Shown here: in pieces, positions 1-11,776 of the stretch | Layout of the letters: each line of letters starts with the position of its first letter | Numbering within the stretch: the stretch's first letter is position 1 | Assembly (NCBI GenBank): GCA_027563935.2 | Contig: CM050449.1 | Coordinates: 45,110,507-45,174,506, forward strand | Length of the DNA stretch: 64,000 bases | From: Costus lasius | Lineage: Eukaryota; Streptophyta; Magnoliopsida; Zingiberales; Costaceae | Direction of reading: 5' to 3' | Notes under the pieces: model-generated | Databases searched by the model: none | Told to the model about the DNA's origin: nothing | The model's input: only the letters and a program-made list of their open reading frames with translations | Program-made: the position numbers and the translations under genes

Positions 1-1576
1 AGGAATCACCAATGTCTCTTGTACTTACCCTCGCTCAATAATAGCTCAACACAAGGAAAGTTGCAACGTCTTTGTGCTGCCGAAGAAGGAAAGAACAACA
101 TTAGGCTCCAACGTTCCTCCAGTATCTCCCTATATGTGTCACGCTAATCCTTGTAATCGACAAGTTTTGTTGAATGAAAGAAATAGTTTTCTTCCAATGG
201 AATCAGATGTTTCCAATACTCTTCCCCTTTGAGGTGCTTGTGTCACCTAGTTTTCCCCTCTTATCCTTCTTCCCCTAACTCTCCTGCTCCGCTGCAATCA
301 CCCGCACATTTCAGCCAACTTCCAAAATTTCTAAAACTTTGTGAGCACGCCGCCGACGATCCGCTGGTCTTATCCTCATGAAACTTCGGGCATCACTCCT
401 CCTCCCCAAGACTAAGCTCCTGCCGCCTGCATCCGTCCATCTGCTGATCCGATCACCGGATTCGAAACGCCGACCAGATCCCCTATTAATGCCCTGTTTC
501 CGCCCTAGTTTTGCCTTTCTTCATCGTTCTCCTCCGCGCGACCGCGAATCGACCCCAAACTCCAGCCATGTCTTCCCCTCCACCACAATAACCTGCAGTT
601 GTAGTAGGTTCTGATTTGGTGCATCACCGGACGTCCGGCGACCGCCCCTGCTTCACGCACGGACCTTCCCTGTTCCATCTAAATAGTTGCTGCTTCGCCT
701 CCGCCATAATTCTGACGCCATCCACACCTCCTCCGCCACTTCCTATCGGTGGTCCTACATCTTCAGCAACCATTCATCTTGACTCCAACACTGCCGATGA
801 ACGATCCATGCCCTAGCGCCGTTGATCAGCACCGGATTCCCTCCCTCTGTTTCTCAGACTTGTTGCTTCAAGCTTCCTGTTGTTCTTAATACTAACTTGA
901 TTATGCTTATTTCTACAGGATTTTAATATGCTCGGACAAGCCTCTAGCTTTGATCCTTGGATCCAATAGCAAGACCTGATCCTCCTCTATCATTCGAATC
1001 AATTGGCACGAATTAAGATTGAACAGATCAACCTACAAGAGACACCAACTTTTGCTAATTGATTAAATTCTAGCACTTCTTTCAAAACTAATCTGATTAG
1101 CTCTCTTATTGCAGGTGCTTTAAGCAATCGATGTAACCAAGGTCTTCAATTTAGGTCAGATAACGACGCACGCATCTTTCTCTTTCATGAGGACTAGTTG
1201 ATGCATACCCAGATCTGATAGTTCAACCTAAAAGGCTTTGCTAAATCTGCAATCTGAAACAATTCTTTGCAGTCTTAACTTACCAATCTGACTAGCTATA
1301 TTGTTGCATTTACTATACATGCCTGATATCCCCTCACCATCTATTTTTTTATTGGATTCAAAAGAACTAGTTTAGTACTAGCTCTTGGTTTAATTGGATC
1401 ATATTTTGGATCTATAGATTTTCCTGCAAGGTATAGTTACTTTTCTTAAATGATATATTTCTACAATACTACGTTTCTAGCTGTTTTCTAAATTTTGACC
1501 TTTATTTTGAAAATAAAAAAATAATAATAATCGGACTTTTAGTTAGTATCATATTTCGTGTCTCCACCCCACATCA
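1..1576. other. unclassified segment, GC-rich in part
   Basis: No recognisable coding domain. Bases 300-830 are richer in C and G, with short open frames on the + strand (378-614, 616-816) that resemble no family I know. Several AG-preceded pyrimidine tracts (for example near 915 and 1110) could be splice acceptors of a gene 5' region, but no exon chain can be assembled. It ends abruptly where the chromovirus-like RNase H fragment starts. It may be host sequence or an unrecognised element. Confidence 0.3.
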
Positions 1577-2126
1577 ATGACATCAGGCCCAGTCCTTACG
1601 TTGCCTGATTTTGATAAAGTCTTTGATGTAGATTGTGATGCTTCTGGAATGGGCATAGGTGGAACCCTGACTCAAGAAGGACACCCCATAGCCTTCTTTA
1701 GTGAAAAATTAAATGAAGCCAAACAAAAATACTCCACCTATGATAAAGAATTCTATGCTGTGGTTCAATCCCTTAGACATTGGAGACACTATCTAATCCA
1801 TAAGGAGTTTACCCTAGATAGTGATCACCAAGCTTTGTCTTATCTGAGTGCTCAAAGAAAACTTAATTCTAAACATGCTAAGTGGGTAGAGTATCTCCAA
1901 TAATACACTTTTGTCCTTAAGCACAAATCAGGAGTTGAAAATAAAGTCGCAAATGCTTTAAGTAGAGTGAACTTACTTTTGACTTCCCTACATGCTGAAA
2001 TTACTGGCTTTGAACATATGAAATCTGCTTATCTTGAGTGTCCTGGTTTCTCTTCTGTGTATACTGACCTTAATGTAGATCCCATCAGCAATTCGCTCTA
2101 TTCTCTTAGGGATGGGTATTTATTTC
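1577..2126 (+). pseudogene. Ty3/gypsy RNase H fragment, family H
   Basis: Translation from 1577 gives a Ty3/gypsy RNase H domain: the DCDASG motif, then the FSEKLNEAK and YDKEFYAVV blocks, then SDHQALSYL. It is close to the matching part of element H near 61000-61400, but on the opposite strand. A TAA at 1901-1903 replaces a Gln codon present in H. The same frame then continues through the NKVANALSR block to about 2126, where copia LTR sequence takes over. RT is missing upstream and integrase downstream, so this is an isolated fragment of about 550 bp. Confidence 0.85.
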
Positions 2127-2993
2127 TTGTGTGACCCTAAGGGTTTCCTTTAAATGTCGGTAACGATAACTTAAGTTATCACGATCAGAGAGGGGTATCT
2201 AGCAACACATCACTGTCTCCCGATATAAAGGAAAGAGTCTTCCAAGACTACACCCAAACCATAGCACAAGTGTGAATCCAATTCACTTGACATATGTGTT
2301 TCCTTTGCCACTGGATGTTCTCGTTGGACAAGCGTGTCAAGCCTGTAACTCAACATCATGAGAGTGGTTAGATCAGATGAACATAGTCATCTGGGTATGG
2401 CCATACACTTTCTCAAACATCTCATACAGGGGGCCCCTTTAGAACATCACACTCCAACTAGGAGAGGCAATCCTATATCTATCACTAATGCCCTAACATG
2501 ACTCATGCCCATTATCCAAGATAATCTATAACCATTATATTTCAAATGATATTGAACTACCTCAGGACAATGCCAATCATCATTTAGAAACACAAGTGAT
2601 CTCAAGTCAGAGGAAATATGCCACTTGTTTGCATATAAGGATTATTCACATTGCGACAAACAATCGAACATCCTTAGTAGGGTCTGTCCAGTACATCCAA
2701 TGCACCTATGAGTCTACATCTTATTCCATGCTCGAAGCATCCTATAAGATTAGAACACATATTAGTCTCAATCATATCAAGGCTGTCTCATGTTTACCAA
2801 GATATCTCGACTAAGGACTATACTGTATGTCAGCGAAGCTGAACACCATTGAGACATTATTCAGAAGTATACATATAGCAGCAGATAATGCAACAACCTG
2901 AATAACAACCATTGCCTTTATAAACATAGTTTATACATGATACTGATAATAACCTAAGGCCTCAAACATTAGCCTTAAGGGCATACTCCAACA
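2127..2993 (-). repeat. copia A1 3' LTR, truncated
   Basis: About 867 bp match 9489-10356 with roughly seven visible differences. Only the U3-side half of the LTR remains; about 785 bp of the R/U5 side are missing at the junction with the RNase H fragment. The inner end reads CCAACA in + orientation and is followed directly by the polypurine tract, so this is the 3' LTR of a minus-strand element. No target duplication can be read at the broken end. Confidence 0.8.
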
Positions 2994-3004
2994 ATCTCCC
3001 ACTT
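2994..3004 (-). other. polypurine tract of copia A1
   Basis: On the minus strand it reads AAGTGGGAGAT immediately before TGTTGG, the usual copia plus-strand primer directly upstream of the 3' LTR. The same tract occurs beside the LTRs at 10357, 43368 and 55960. Confidence 0.85.
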
Positions 3005-3013
3005 GCACTTAAT

Positions 3014-6000
3014 CTAATGGTTGAGAAATCTCAAACCCATATTATTACAGTGCTTCTCATGCTTCTGCTGCGCCAGAGGCTTTGTAAGCGGGTCAGCTAG
3101 ATTGTCATCTGTATGAACCTTGCAGATCTTGATCTCTCCTCGATCTATGATCTCACGGATCAAATGAAACCTTCTCTGTATATGCTTGGACTTCTGGTGT
3201 GACCGTGGTTCCTTTGCTTGTGCTATTGCTCCAGTGTTATCACAGAAGATAACCAATGGATCTGCACTCGAAGGAACAACACCAAGTTCCTGAACAAACT
3301 TATGAATCCACACTGCCTCCTTTGATGCTGCTGAGGCTGCAACATACTCGGCTTCTGTTATGGAATCAGCAACAATTGATTGTTTGAAACTTTTCCACAC
3401 CACTGCTCCTCCATTCAAGCTAAAAACATAGCCTGATTGCGATCGGAAATCATCCTGGTCAGATTGGAACGAAGCGTCAGTATATCCTTCAATACTGAGT
3501 TCTTCCTAACCTCCATAAATCAAGAACATATCTTTGGTCCTCCGAAGATATTTCAAAATGTTCTTGACTGCAATCCAGTGTGCCTTACCTGGATTACTTT
3601 GGAATCGACTGGTCACGCTTAACCCGTAAGCGACATCTGGGCGAGTACACAACATCGCATACATGATGGATCCAATAGCCGAAGCATAAGGCGTATTGTC
3701 CATTTCATCTTTCTCAGATTGTGTTTGAGGACACTAGCTCTTAGAAAGATTCAGACCATGTCTGACTGGAAGATATCCTCTTTTAGAATTTTCTAAATGG
3801 AATCTCTCCAGGACTTTATCGATGTAAGTACTCTGGCACAGCCCGAGAAGCCTATTAGATCTATCTCTATAGATCTGCACACCTAATACATAGGCTGCTT
3901 CTCCTAAATCTTTCATCTGGAAACATTTTCTTAACCATGCTTTGACGGCATGCAGTTCAGGAATATCGTTTCCAATGATCAAGATATCATCGACGTAGAG
4001 GACTAGGAAAATAATCACGCTCCCACTAAACCTCTTATATACACACGGGTCATCTTCATTTTTGATGAAACCAAATTCACAGATTGATTCATCAAAACGA
4101 ATATTCCAGCTTCTCAATGCTTGTTTTAGTCCATAAATGGACTTCTTTAATTTGCATATTTTATGACGATCTGATGGATTGATGAAACCTTCAGGTTGTG
4201 TCATATACACATCCTCTTCTAGTTTTCCATTAAGGAAAGCGGTCTTCACATCCATTTGCCAGATCTCATAATCATAATATGCAGCTAGGGCGAGAATAAT
4301 CCGAATAGACTTGAACATGGCTACAGGAGAGAAAGTTTCATCATAATCTATCCCGTAGATTTGTTTGAAACCTTTCGCAACTAGCCTGCCCTTATAGGTA
4401 ACTACGTTACCATCCATGTCAATCTTCTTCTTGAAGATCCACTTACAGCCTATAGGGATTACTCCCAGAGGCGGATCAACCAAATCCCATACTTGGTTAT
4501 CTGACATGGAGTCCATCTCGGCTCGCATAGCTTCAAGCCATCTTCCTGATTCCGGTCCACTGACCGCATCCGCATAAGTAAGGGGTTCATCATCAATGAT
4601 GTAGACTCCGTCATAGCGCTCAGGCTGTCGACGGATCCTTCCCGATCTTCGCGGTTCCCGTGATATCTGAGCCTCAGGTGGAACATCAACCTGTTCTATT
4701 TGCTCAGGCTCATCCAACTGAGCTTGACTACTTTGTCCCTCTTCTGGACTTTCATCCAGTTTTATTTCTCTCCCACTGGCTTCTTGTAGAAGAAATTCCT
4801 TCTCAAGAAAAATAGCCGTACGAGCAACAAATACTTTGTTCTCTTTGGGATCGTAGAAATAATAACCCTTAGTTTCTTTAGGGTAACCGACAAAGATACA
4901 TTTATAAGATCTGCTCTCTAGTTTCCCAGAGGCGAGCTTTTTGACATAAGCCTCGCAACCCCAGATTTTAATAAATGTCAAGCTCGGCTGTTTCCCATAC
5001 CATAACTCATATGGAGTCTTTGAAACGGCCTTGGATGGCACTCGGTTTAGTACCTTTACAGCTGTTTCCAGTGCAAATCCCCAAAAGGAGTAAGGTAGAG
5101 TAGCCTGACTCATCATTGAACGAACCATATCCAATAAGGTTCTATTTCTCCTCTCGGACACACCATTCCATTGCGGTGTTCCTGGCGGAGTGAGCTGTGA
5201 GATAATCCGACACTCCTTCAGATAGTCAGTAAACTCTCGACTCAAGTATTCTCCACCTCGATCGGATCGAAGTGCCTTGATATTTCGGCCTAGCTGATTC
5301 TGTACTTCATTTTTGAACTCTTTGAACTTGTCAAAAGATTCACTCTTATGTCTTATAAGATAGACATAACCATATCTACTGAAATTATCAGTAAAGGTAA
5401 TGAAGTATAAATAGCCACCTCTGGCATGTTTACTAAATGGCCCACACACATCACTGTGAATGAGGTCAAGTAAACCTGAAGCCCTTTGACCTTTGTTAGA
5501 AAAAGGAGTCTTCGTCATTTTGCCCATTAAACAAGCTTTGCATGTATCAAGCTCCACATAGGAGAATGATCCCAGCAGTCCATGGTCATGCAACCGCTTA
5601 ATGCGCTTCTTGTTAATATGGCCTAAACGACTATGCCATAGAAAGGTGCTGTCATCAGCATACTTGGCCTTCTTATTATCAATTTGTTGTACAGAACATT
5701 CCATGTCCAACATGAATAACCCATTGTTAATCGACCTAGTAGCATAAACAATATTATCAAATGAAATACAACACTTTAAAGTTTTGCATTCAAAGGAAAA
5801 CCCTTTCCTGACAAGAGCAGGAATAGAGATAATATTCTTAGTTATGCTCGGTACAAAATAACAATTGTCCAGTTCTAATACAAAACCAGATGGTAAAGAG
5901 ATGTTATATTGTCCTACAGCAACAGCAGCAACTCGTGCCCCGTTTCCAACTCGTAGGTCCACCTCATGCTGTCCCACCTGTCTTCTTCTCTTGAGTTCCT

Positions 6001-6901
6001 GTACATTTGAACAAATGTGAACTCCACATGCAGTGTCCAACACCCATGAAATAGAAGAAGATACCATGACTTCAGTCACAAAAATACCTGAGCCAGAAGT
6101 GAAAGCCTTGCTTCCCTTCTTGTCTCCTTGGAGCGCTTTACAGTCCTTCTTCTAGTGACCCAGCTGGCCACAATGGAAGCATCTGTTGTCCTTCGACCGC
6201 TTCACCTTTTGTTTCAGAGCCTTGTTATAGCTCTTGATAGGGGCTTTGCCCTTCTTCCCCTTCTTCTTGTTCCTTGAAGGAACCATCAAGACAGAGAATG
6301 AAGGCTTTCCCTTCTCAAGAGTCTGCTCTATAGTACAGAGCATGTTCAGTAACTCTACCGGTGTACAGTCGATCTTGTTCATATTAAAATTAATGATGAA
6401 CGGATCGAAAGAGGCCGGGAGAGACTGCAAGATGATGTCTACAACAAGCTCCTGATTGACGGTGTGTCCCAGTTTCTCTAGAGCCTCTTTGTACCCAATC
6501 ATCTTGAGTACGTGAGCTCCCACTGGACTCCCTTCAGTCAGTTTGCTCTGAAAGAAAAGTTTTGTCAAGTTATAGCGTTCTGTCCTTGCCTGTGCAGCAT
6601 ACAGCATCTTGAGATTTGCTATAATTTTAATAGCAGATAAATCCTCATGCTGACGCTGTAGCTCTGGCGTCATAGACGCAAGCATAAGGCAAGCGACATC
6701 AATGCTATCATTGACATGCTTCTCATAAGCATCCCGAACCGCCCTTGCGGCGTTCGCAGCGGGTTGAGGCGGTATTGCCGTCTCAAGGACATACAGCTTC
6801 CTCTCAACCTTAAGAACAATCTTAAGGTGTCCGTACCAGTCTGAGAAGTTTGGCCCAGCAAACTTCTCCCTTTCCAGTAAGGATCGCACATTGAACCCTG
6901 T
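3014..6901 (-). pseudogene. gag-pol: copia A1 gag-pol polyprotein, three amber stops
   Basis: One continuous frame of about 1,290 codons encodes a Ty1/copia polyprotein in the order gag, protease, integrase, RT, RNase H. Gag ends in a CCHC knuckle (CFHCGQLGH, near 6155-6185). Protease follows with the DTACG motif near 6035. Integrase has the HSRLGH...CKAC zinc-binding site, RSDRGGEY, and the catalytic Glu in NGVSERRNRT. RT carries LYVDD near 3990, and RNase H the TEAEY block. Three in-frame TAG codons interrupt it, at 6152-6154 (Trp in the knuckle), 3734-3736 (Gln) and 3506-3508 (Gln). The gag ATG seen in copy A2 is ACA here (6899-6901). I saw no frameshift. It cannot make a full polyprotein as it stands. 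Confidence 0.92.
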
Positions 6902-8689
6902 GGTGTTCGTTGCTGCAGGAATCTACAACAAAGCAAGAACAACAAGGTCAGTATCCATGTTAGAATCAATCCAGGACTTAAGAATGATTCCTTTCTCACT
7001 ATTTTATCTGACTGAAAAATCCAATAAAACAGTCCGAAAGAGTAAAACTCTTTTAGTGAGATGGGATCCAGATTTCATACTTGGTCTCCGCGTCCCGCTC
7101 AGGCGAGATAAGATGCACAGAGAGTTCAAGCACTAATCACTGGTAGGCTATCCATGCCAATCGCCAACCTGTGCGATTCCCCTTTATCTAGGCAATCCAG
7201 AAGACTGTGCCAACTGAGTTGGTACAATACAGTTTCTGATTCCATAGATGGCTGCCTCCATATAGCTAACATATGCTCAATATGTAGCCTACATGGTCAA
7301 GCTGACCCGACCTATTCCCTGGACCACCACGTGCTATGCTGAGCAACGAGAAGCGATAAATCCCTTCTCTGTAACACGTAGGTGTAATCACACACCGTCT
7401 GAAGATAGCTGGGCATGCCCACTGAGTGGGTACAACACGGCCCCAACGATAGTCAGAACAGTGAGGTTTCGCGTCAGAAGGCTTTCGTGCTTGATATTTA
7501 ACGTTTGATTTTAACGGTCCTTTTATCTTCTTACTACCATGCATATCCTATGGTGATAGCAGAATGATAAATCATGCAGGTGCTAATATTACTTAAACAG
7601 TAAATAGAAAGCATAATGATCTTATGTGGTAAACGCCCATTAAGCCTAAATAAAAACCCTAGTTTTACACAAGTCTTCACTTGAGCTCTTCATGGGTCTT
7701 TTGCATTTCATCTGGCCCAGCCCGGGCCCAAGCGCCCTCTGCAGTCCAAATGCGCCCACAAGATTGGTTGTGCCTGTTCTAGAGTCGAACTCTAGACCTC
7801 CCACCTGGTGAAGCCACTTGCTGCAAGCGCCTCTACCATGTGTGCTCTGTGCTCATGTCTGATTAAGTTACATTTTAATCTATCTAGACATGAATTAACA
7901 CGCAGGTCAATTGTACATTATTATAAATTAAAGTGTGATTCGCAGATCACAAGAAAAAATTTATAATTAATTAATCCAGGCACGCAGGCCCCAGCACAGC
8001 ATACAAATAGGGCAGCCCACATAAGATGAAATAGACATCCAATCAGGTTAAACAAACAACATGTGATCCAAACAGGAAAATAAAATTTTGAAAAAACCCC
8101 ATGGCATCAATTTTATTTCCTTATGTGCCCTACTACCTTACAACGGTCCATTAATAGGGATCCACTCATCAGACCAAGTCAGACCCACTGCCCTTGCATG
8201 CACCAAGTCATAACTGACTTGCGTCGACCTCATGGTCAACAATGCATGCCTTAAGGGCTGAACGTCCCACATGATTTCTAGCAAGCGGGTGTGACCCCGG
8301 GCCTTAATCATGATCGTTCACTGGTCGCCTCAATCAGACATCGCTACACGCCCTTCTGCAGTCGACCTATAGCCACCTCATGCTTGCGCATAGGTGCTAT
8401 CTGGTCGACCCATCTAGGCTGTCAGATGGTCTGATCAGACTGTTGGGTCTAGACTAGACTGATGACTTTAACCCTAGTAACCCGTCTAAGTATCTCAAGT
8501 AGGCGCTTTTAGATCTAAGTGGAGTCGCGCATGATATTAAGTTTTGACAAAAATCTTCAACATGCGCCAACAGCAAAAACATACATCTAAAGACTAGCAT
8601 GTAGTTTCGCATGATGTTTAGGTTTAGATCTATTCAACGCATACATGGATCACACAAAAAGCAATCATATAAGATCATGCCATAACGCA
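6902..8689 (-). other. copia A1 5' untranslated leader
   Basis: About 1.8 kb between the primer-binding site and gag without a supported coding region. Similar in sequence and length to the A2 leader (47273-49093). It holds a tRNA-like module at 7776-7846. The leader is long for a copia element. Confidence 0.75.
7776..7846 (-). repeat. tRNA-like (SINE-like) module in copia leader
   Basis: The minus strand has an A-box-like TGGTAGAGGCG (7828-7838) and a B-box-like AGTTCGACTC (7782-7791) about 35 nt downstream. A T-arm-like hairpin surrounds the B-box. There is no complete acceptor stem or anticodon arm, so this is a tRNA-derived remnant or mimic and not a tRNA gene. The same module occurs in copy A2 at 48151-48221. 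Confidence 0.5.
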
Positions 8690-8701
8690 CCTCTGATACC
8701 A
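8690..8701 (-). other. primer-binding site of copia A1 (initiator Met tRNA)
   Basis: The minus strand reads TGGTATCAGAGG two bases inside the LTR end. It is complementary to the 3' end of plant initiator tRNA-Met, the usual copia primer, and fixes this LTR as the 5' LTR of A1. Confidence 0.88.
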
Positions 8702-8703
8702 AT

Positions 8704-10356
8704 TGAAAGGGGTGAAACCCTAAACGCATGCACTTCTAGAATTTTGCATGGGCGGAAATAAGGATTTCAACATGATCGCATGTGGCATGAACATATGATT
8801 AACTTAAAGCCTTCATAGATCAACACAAAGATTTTACCATAGCCATTGTTTGGATGGCGACTTGGAAATAAGAGGGCGATGTGGCTCTCCTCCAAAGTGA
8901 ACGCACACAAGATGGTGATGGCTTCCTTCTTGGCGTTCCTTGTGCTAGCAAAGCTCTCCAAGGTGTCCTAGCCGTGTGAGGAGAATGAGATGCTCTCTTG
9001 GCGTGAAGTCTCTCTTTTTCAAAATGAGAGGAGTCTCGAGAGTAGAAGATGGGCGACGAGAGAAGCGTTACCCTCGAACATGGAGGCGTGCTTCTATTTT
9101 GGAAAAAATTCAACTTCCAAAAATAGCAAGCCCACAACGCATGATGCGTTCACTCCAAGTGAACCGATCGCCTCTTCTTCTCCCTTTGAACCATGCGTTC
9201 ATATAATGAACCGGTTCTATAGAATTTGGTTCAAAGACCAAATCAAACCAAGCCTTGGTCTAGACCTTATTAAACCGAAAGGCTCAAGATCTAACCACAC
9301 ATCTCTTGATGCTCTTGATCTCATCGATCTAGCATCAATTCTCTCGATCGAAGCTTACCGATCTCAAGCCCTAATCAATCAAACATGATCAGACCAGATC
9401 TCACTTACAATCAGAGTTTAAACTCCTTTAAACTGAACCAAAACAATTCAGTCCACACGATCTGACATAAGAAAGCCATATCATCAAATTGTGCGACCCT
9501 AAGGGTTTCCTTTAAATGTCGGTAACGATAACTTAAGTTATCACGATCAGAGAGGGGTATCTAGCAACACATCACTGTCTCCCGATATAAAGGAAAGAGT
9601 CTTCCAAGACTACACCCAAACCATAGCACAAGTGTGAATCCAATTCACTTGACATATGTGTTTCCTTTGCCACTGGATGTTCTCGTTGGACAAGCGTGTC
9701 AAGCCTGTAACTCCAACATGATGAGAGTGGTTAGATCAGATGAACATAGTCATCTGGGTATGGCCATACACTTTCTCAACCATCTCATACAGGGGGCCCC
9801 TTTAGAACATCACACTCCAACTAGGAGAGGCAATCCTATATCTATCACTAATGCCCTAACATGACTCATGCCCATTATCCAAGATAATCTATAACCATTA
9901 TATTTCAAATGATATTGAACTACCTCAAGACAATGCCAATCATCATTTAGAAACACAAGTGATCTCAAGTCAGAGGAAATATGCCACTTGTTTGCATATA
10001 AGGATTATTCACATTGCGACAAACAATCGAACATCCTTAGTAGGGTCTGTCCAGTACATCCAATGCACCTATGAGTCTACATCTTATTCCATGCTCGAAG
10101 CATCCTATAAGATTAGAACACATATTAGTCTCAATCATATCAAGGCTGTCTCATGTTTACCAAGATATCTCGACTAAGGACTATACTGCATGTCAGCGAA
10201 GCTGAACACCATTGAGACATTATTCAGAAGTATACATATAGCAGCAGATAATGCAACAACCTGAATAACAACCATTGCCTTTATAAACATAGTTTATACA
10301 TGATACTGATAATAACCCAAGGCCTCAAACATTAGCCTTAAGGGCATACTCCAACA
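8704..10356 (-). repeat. copia A-family LTR, complete (5' LTR of A1)
   Basis: In + orientation it runs TGAAAGG to CCAACA, 1,653 bp. The left side borders a primer-binding site and the right side a polypurine tract plus RNase H, so it acts as 5' LTR of A1 and as 3' LTR of the fragment to its right. The U3 half (9300-10356) closely matches the A2 LTRs, while the first 500 bp are much more diverged, giving a mosaic look. A 16-bp perfect palindrome, GATAACTTAAGTTATC, lies at 9527-9542. Confidence 0.85.
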
Positions 10357-11301
10357 ATCTCCCACTTGCACTTAATCTAATGGTTGAGAAATCTCAAACC
10401 CATATTATTACAGTGCTTCTCATGCTTCTGCTGCGCCAGAGGCTTTGTAAGCGGGTCAGCTAGATTGTCATCTGTATGAACCTTGCAGATCTTGATCTCT
10501 CCTCGATCTATGATCTCACGGATCAAATGAAACCTTCTCTGTATGTGCTTGGACTTCTGGTGTGACCGTGGTTCCTTTGCTTGTGCTATTGCTCCAGTGT
10601 TATCACAGAAGATAACCAATGGATCTGCACTCGAAGGAACAACACCAAGTTCCTGAACGAACTTACGAATCCACACTGCCTCCTTTGATGCTGCTGAGGC
10701 TGCAACATACTCGGCTTCTGTTGTGGAATTAGCAACAATTGATTGTTTGAAACTTTTCCACACGACTACTCCTCCATTCAAGCTAAAAACATAGCCTGAT
10801 TGCGATCGGAAATCATCCTGGTCAGATTGGAATGAAGCGTCAGTATATCCTTCAATACTGAGTTCTTCCTGACCTCCATAAATCAAGAACATATCTTTGG
10901 TCCTCCGAAGATATTTCAAAATGTTCTTGACTGCAATCCAGTGTGCCTTACCTGGATTACTTTGGAATCGACTGGTCACGCTTAACCCGTAAGCGACGTC
11001 TGGGCGAGTACACAACATCGCATACATGATGGATCCAATAGCCGAAGCATAAGGCGTATTGTCCATTTCATCTTTCTCAGATTGTGTTTGAGGACACTGG
11101 CTCTTAGAAAGATTCAGACCATGTCTGACTGGAAGATATCCTCTTTTAGAATTTTCTAAATGGAATCTCTCCAGGACTTTATCGATGTAAGTACTCTGGC
11201 ATAGCCCGAGAAGCCTATTAGATCTATCTCTATAGATCTGCACACCTAATACATAGGCTGCTTCTCCTAAATCTTTCATCTGGAAACATTTTCTTAACCA
11301 T
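10357..11301 (-). pseudogene. pol: copia A-family pol 3' fragment (RT end and RNase H)
   Basis: A polypurine tract at 10357-10367 is followed by an uninterrupted frame of 300 codons (10377-11279), from the MKDLGEAAYVLG block at the end of RT through RNase H to the LRFLNH carboxy terminus. It is nearly identical to A1 and lacks the two ambers A1 has in this part. The coding homology stops at 11301 inside the codons for AWLRKCFQ, where Athila-like LTR sequence begins. Everything upstream in pol, and all of gag, is absent. Confidence 0.88.
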
Positions 11302-11753
11302 GAGAGTCGTAGAGACCACTTGGGGAATCTTCGTGTCCTATTACAACACGATCTACTTATGCTTTGTCCACCGCGACAGTAGGAGATTAACTAAGTAAAT
11401 CGTGGAGCTAGTCCACCGTGAGAGTAGGAGACTAACTAAGTTGCTGAGTTGTGCACTTGAGAGGGGTACGGCTCAAGGGGACATGTCCTTGGTTTTCTAA
11501 AGATTTTCTAAGCAGTATTTTTCATCTCGCTTGTAAGTTGATTAACGTGGTGAACCCCGATTTCCCGATTTCTCTCATATCTATAGGACCTTTTTTTTAT
11601 TACACTTTTAGCTTAGTTTGTATCACCAACCGAGATTTTCAATCGCTTAGCTATCAAATATTGGAAGATTTGGTAATTAACAGTCCATCCCTATGGAAAC
11701 GATTTCTTAAGTACTACATCAGTAAGCCGTGCACTTGCGAATTTTGTGCAACA
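11302..11753 (+). repeat. element B 5' LTR, truncated
   Basis: About 452 bp match 15239-15688 closely, and both end in GCAACA. The left part of the LTR, including U3, is missing at the junction with the copia fragment. The inner end is followed after six bases by an Asp-tRNA primer site, which makes this a 5' LTR in + orientation. Confidence 0.78.
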
Positions 11754-11759
11754 AGTTTT

Positions 11760-11776
11760 TGGCGCCGTTGCCGGGA
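11760..11776 (+). other. primer-binding site of element B (Asp tRNA)
   Basis: TGGCGCCGTTGCCGGGA is complementary to the 3' end of tRNA-Asp, the primer typical of Athila-group Ty3/gypsy elements. Confidence 0.85.

Noticed and set aside
6234..6455. Plus-strand open frames opposite copia gag-pol (also 43391-43753 and 45056-45298)
   Set aside because: Antisense shadows of the polyprotein with no domain of their own.
3014..6901. Genetic recoding of TAG in copia A elements
   Set aside because: Plant nuclear genes use TAG as stop, the amber positions differ between copies, and CHG deamination explains them.
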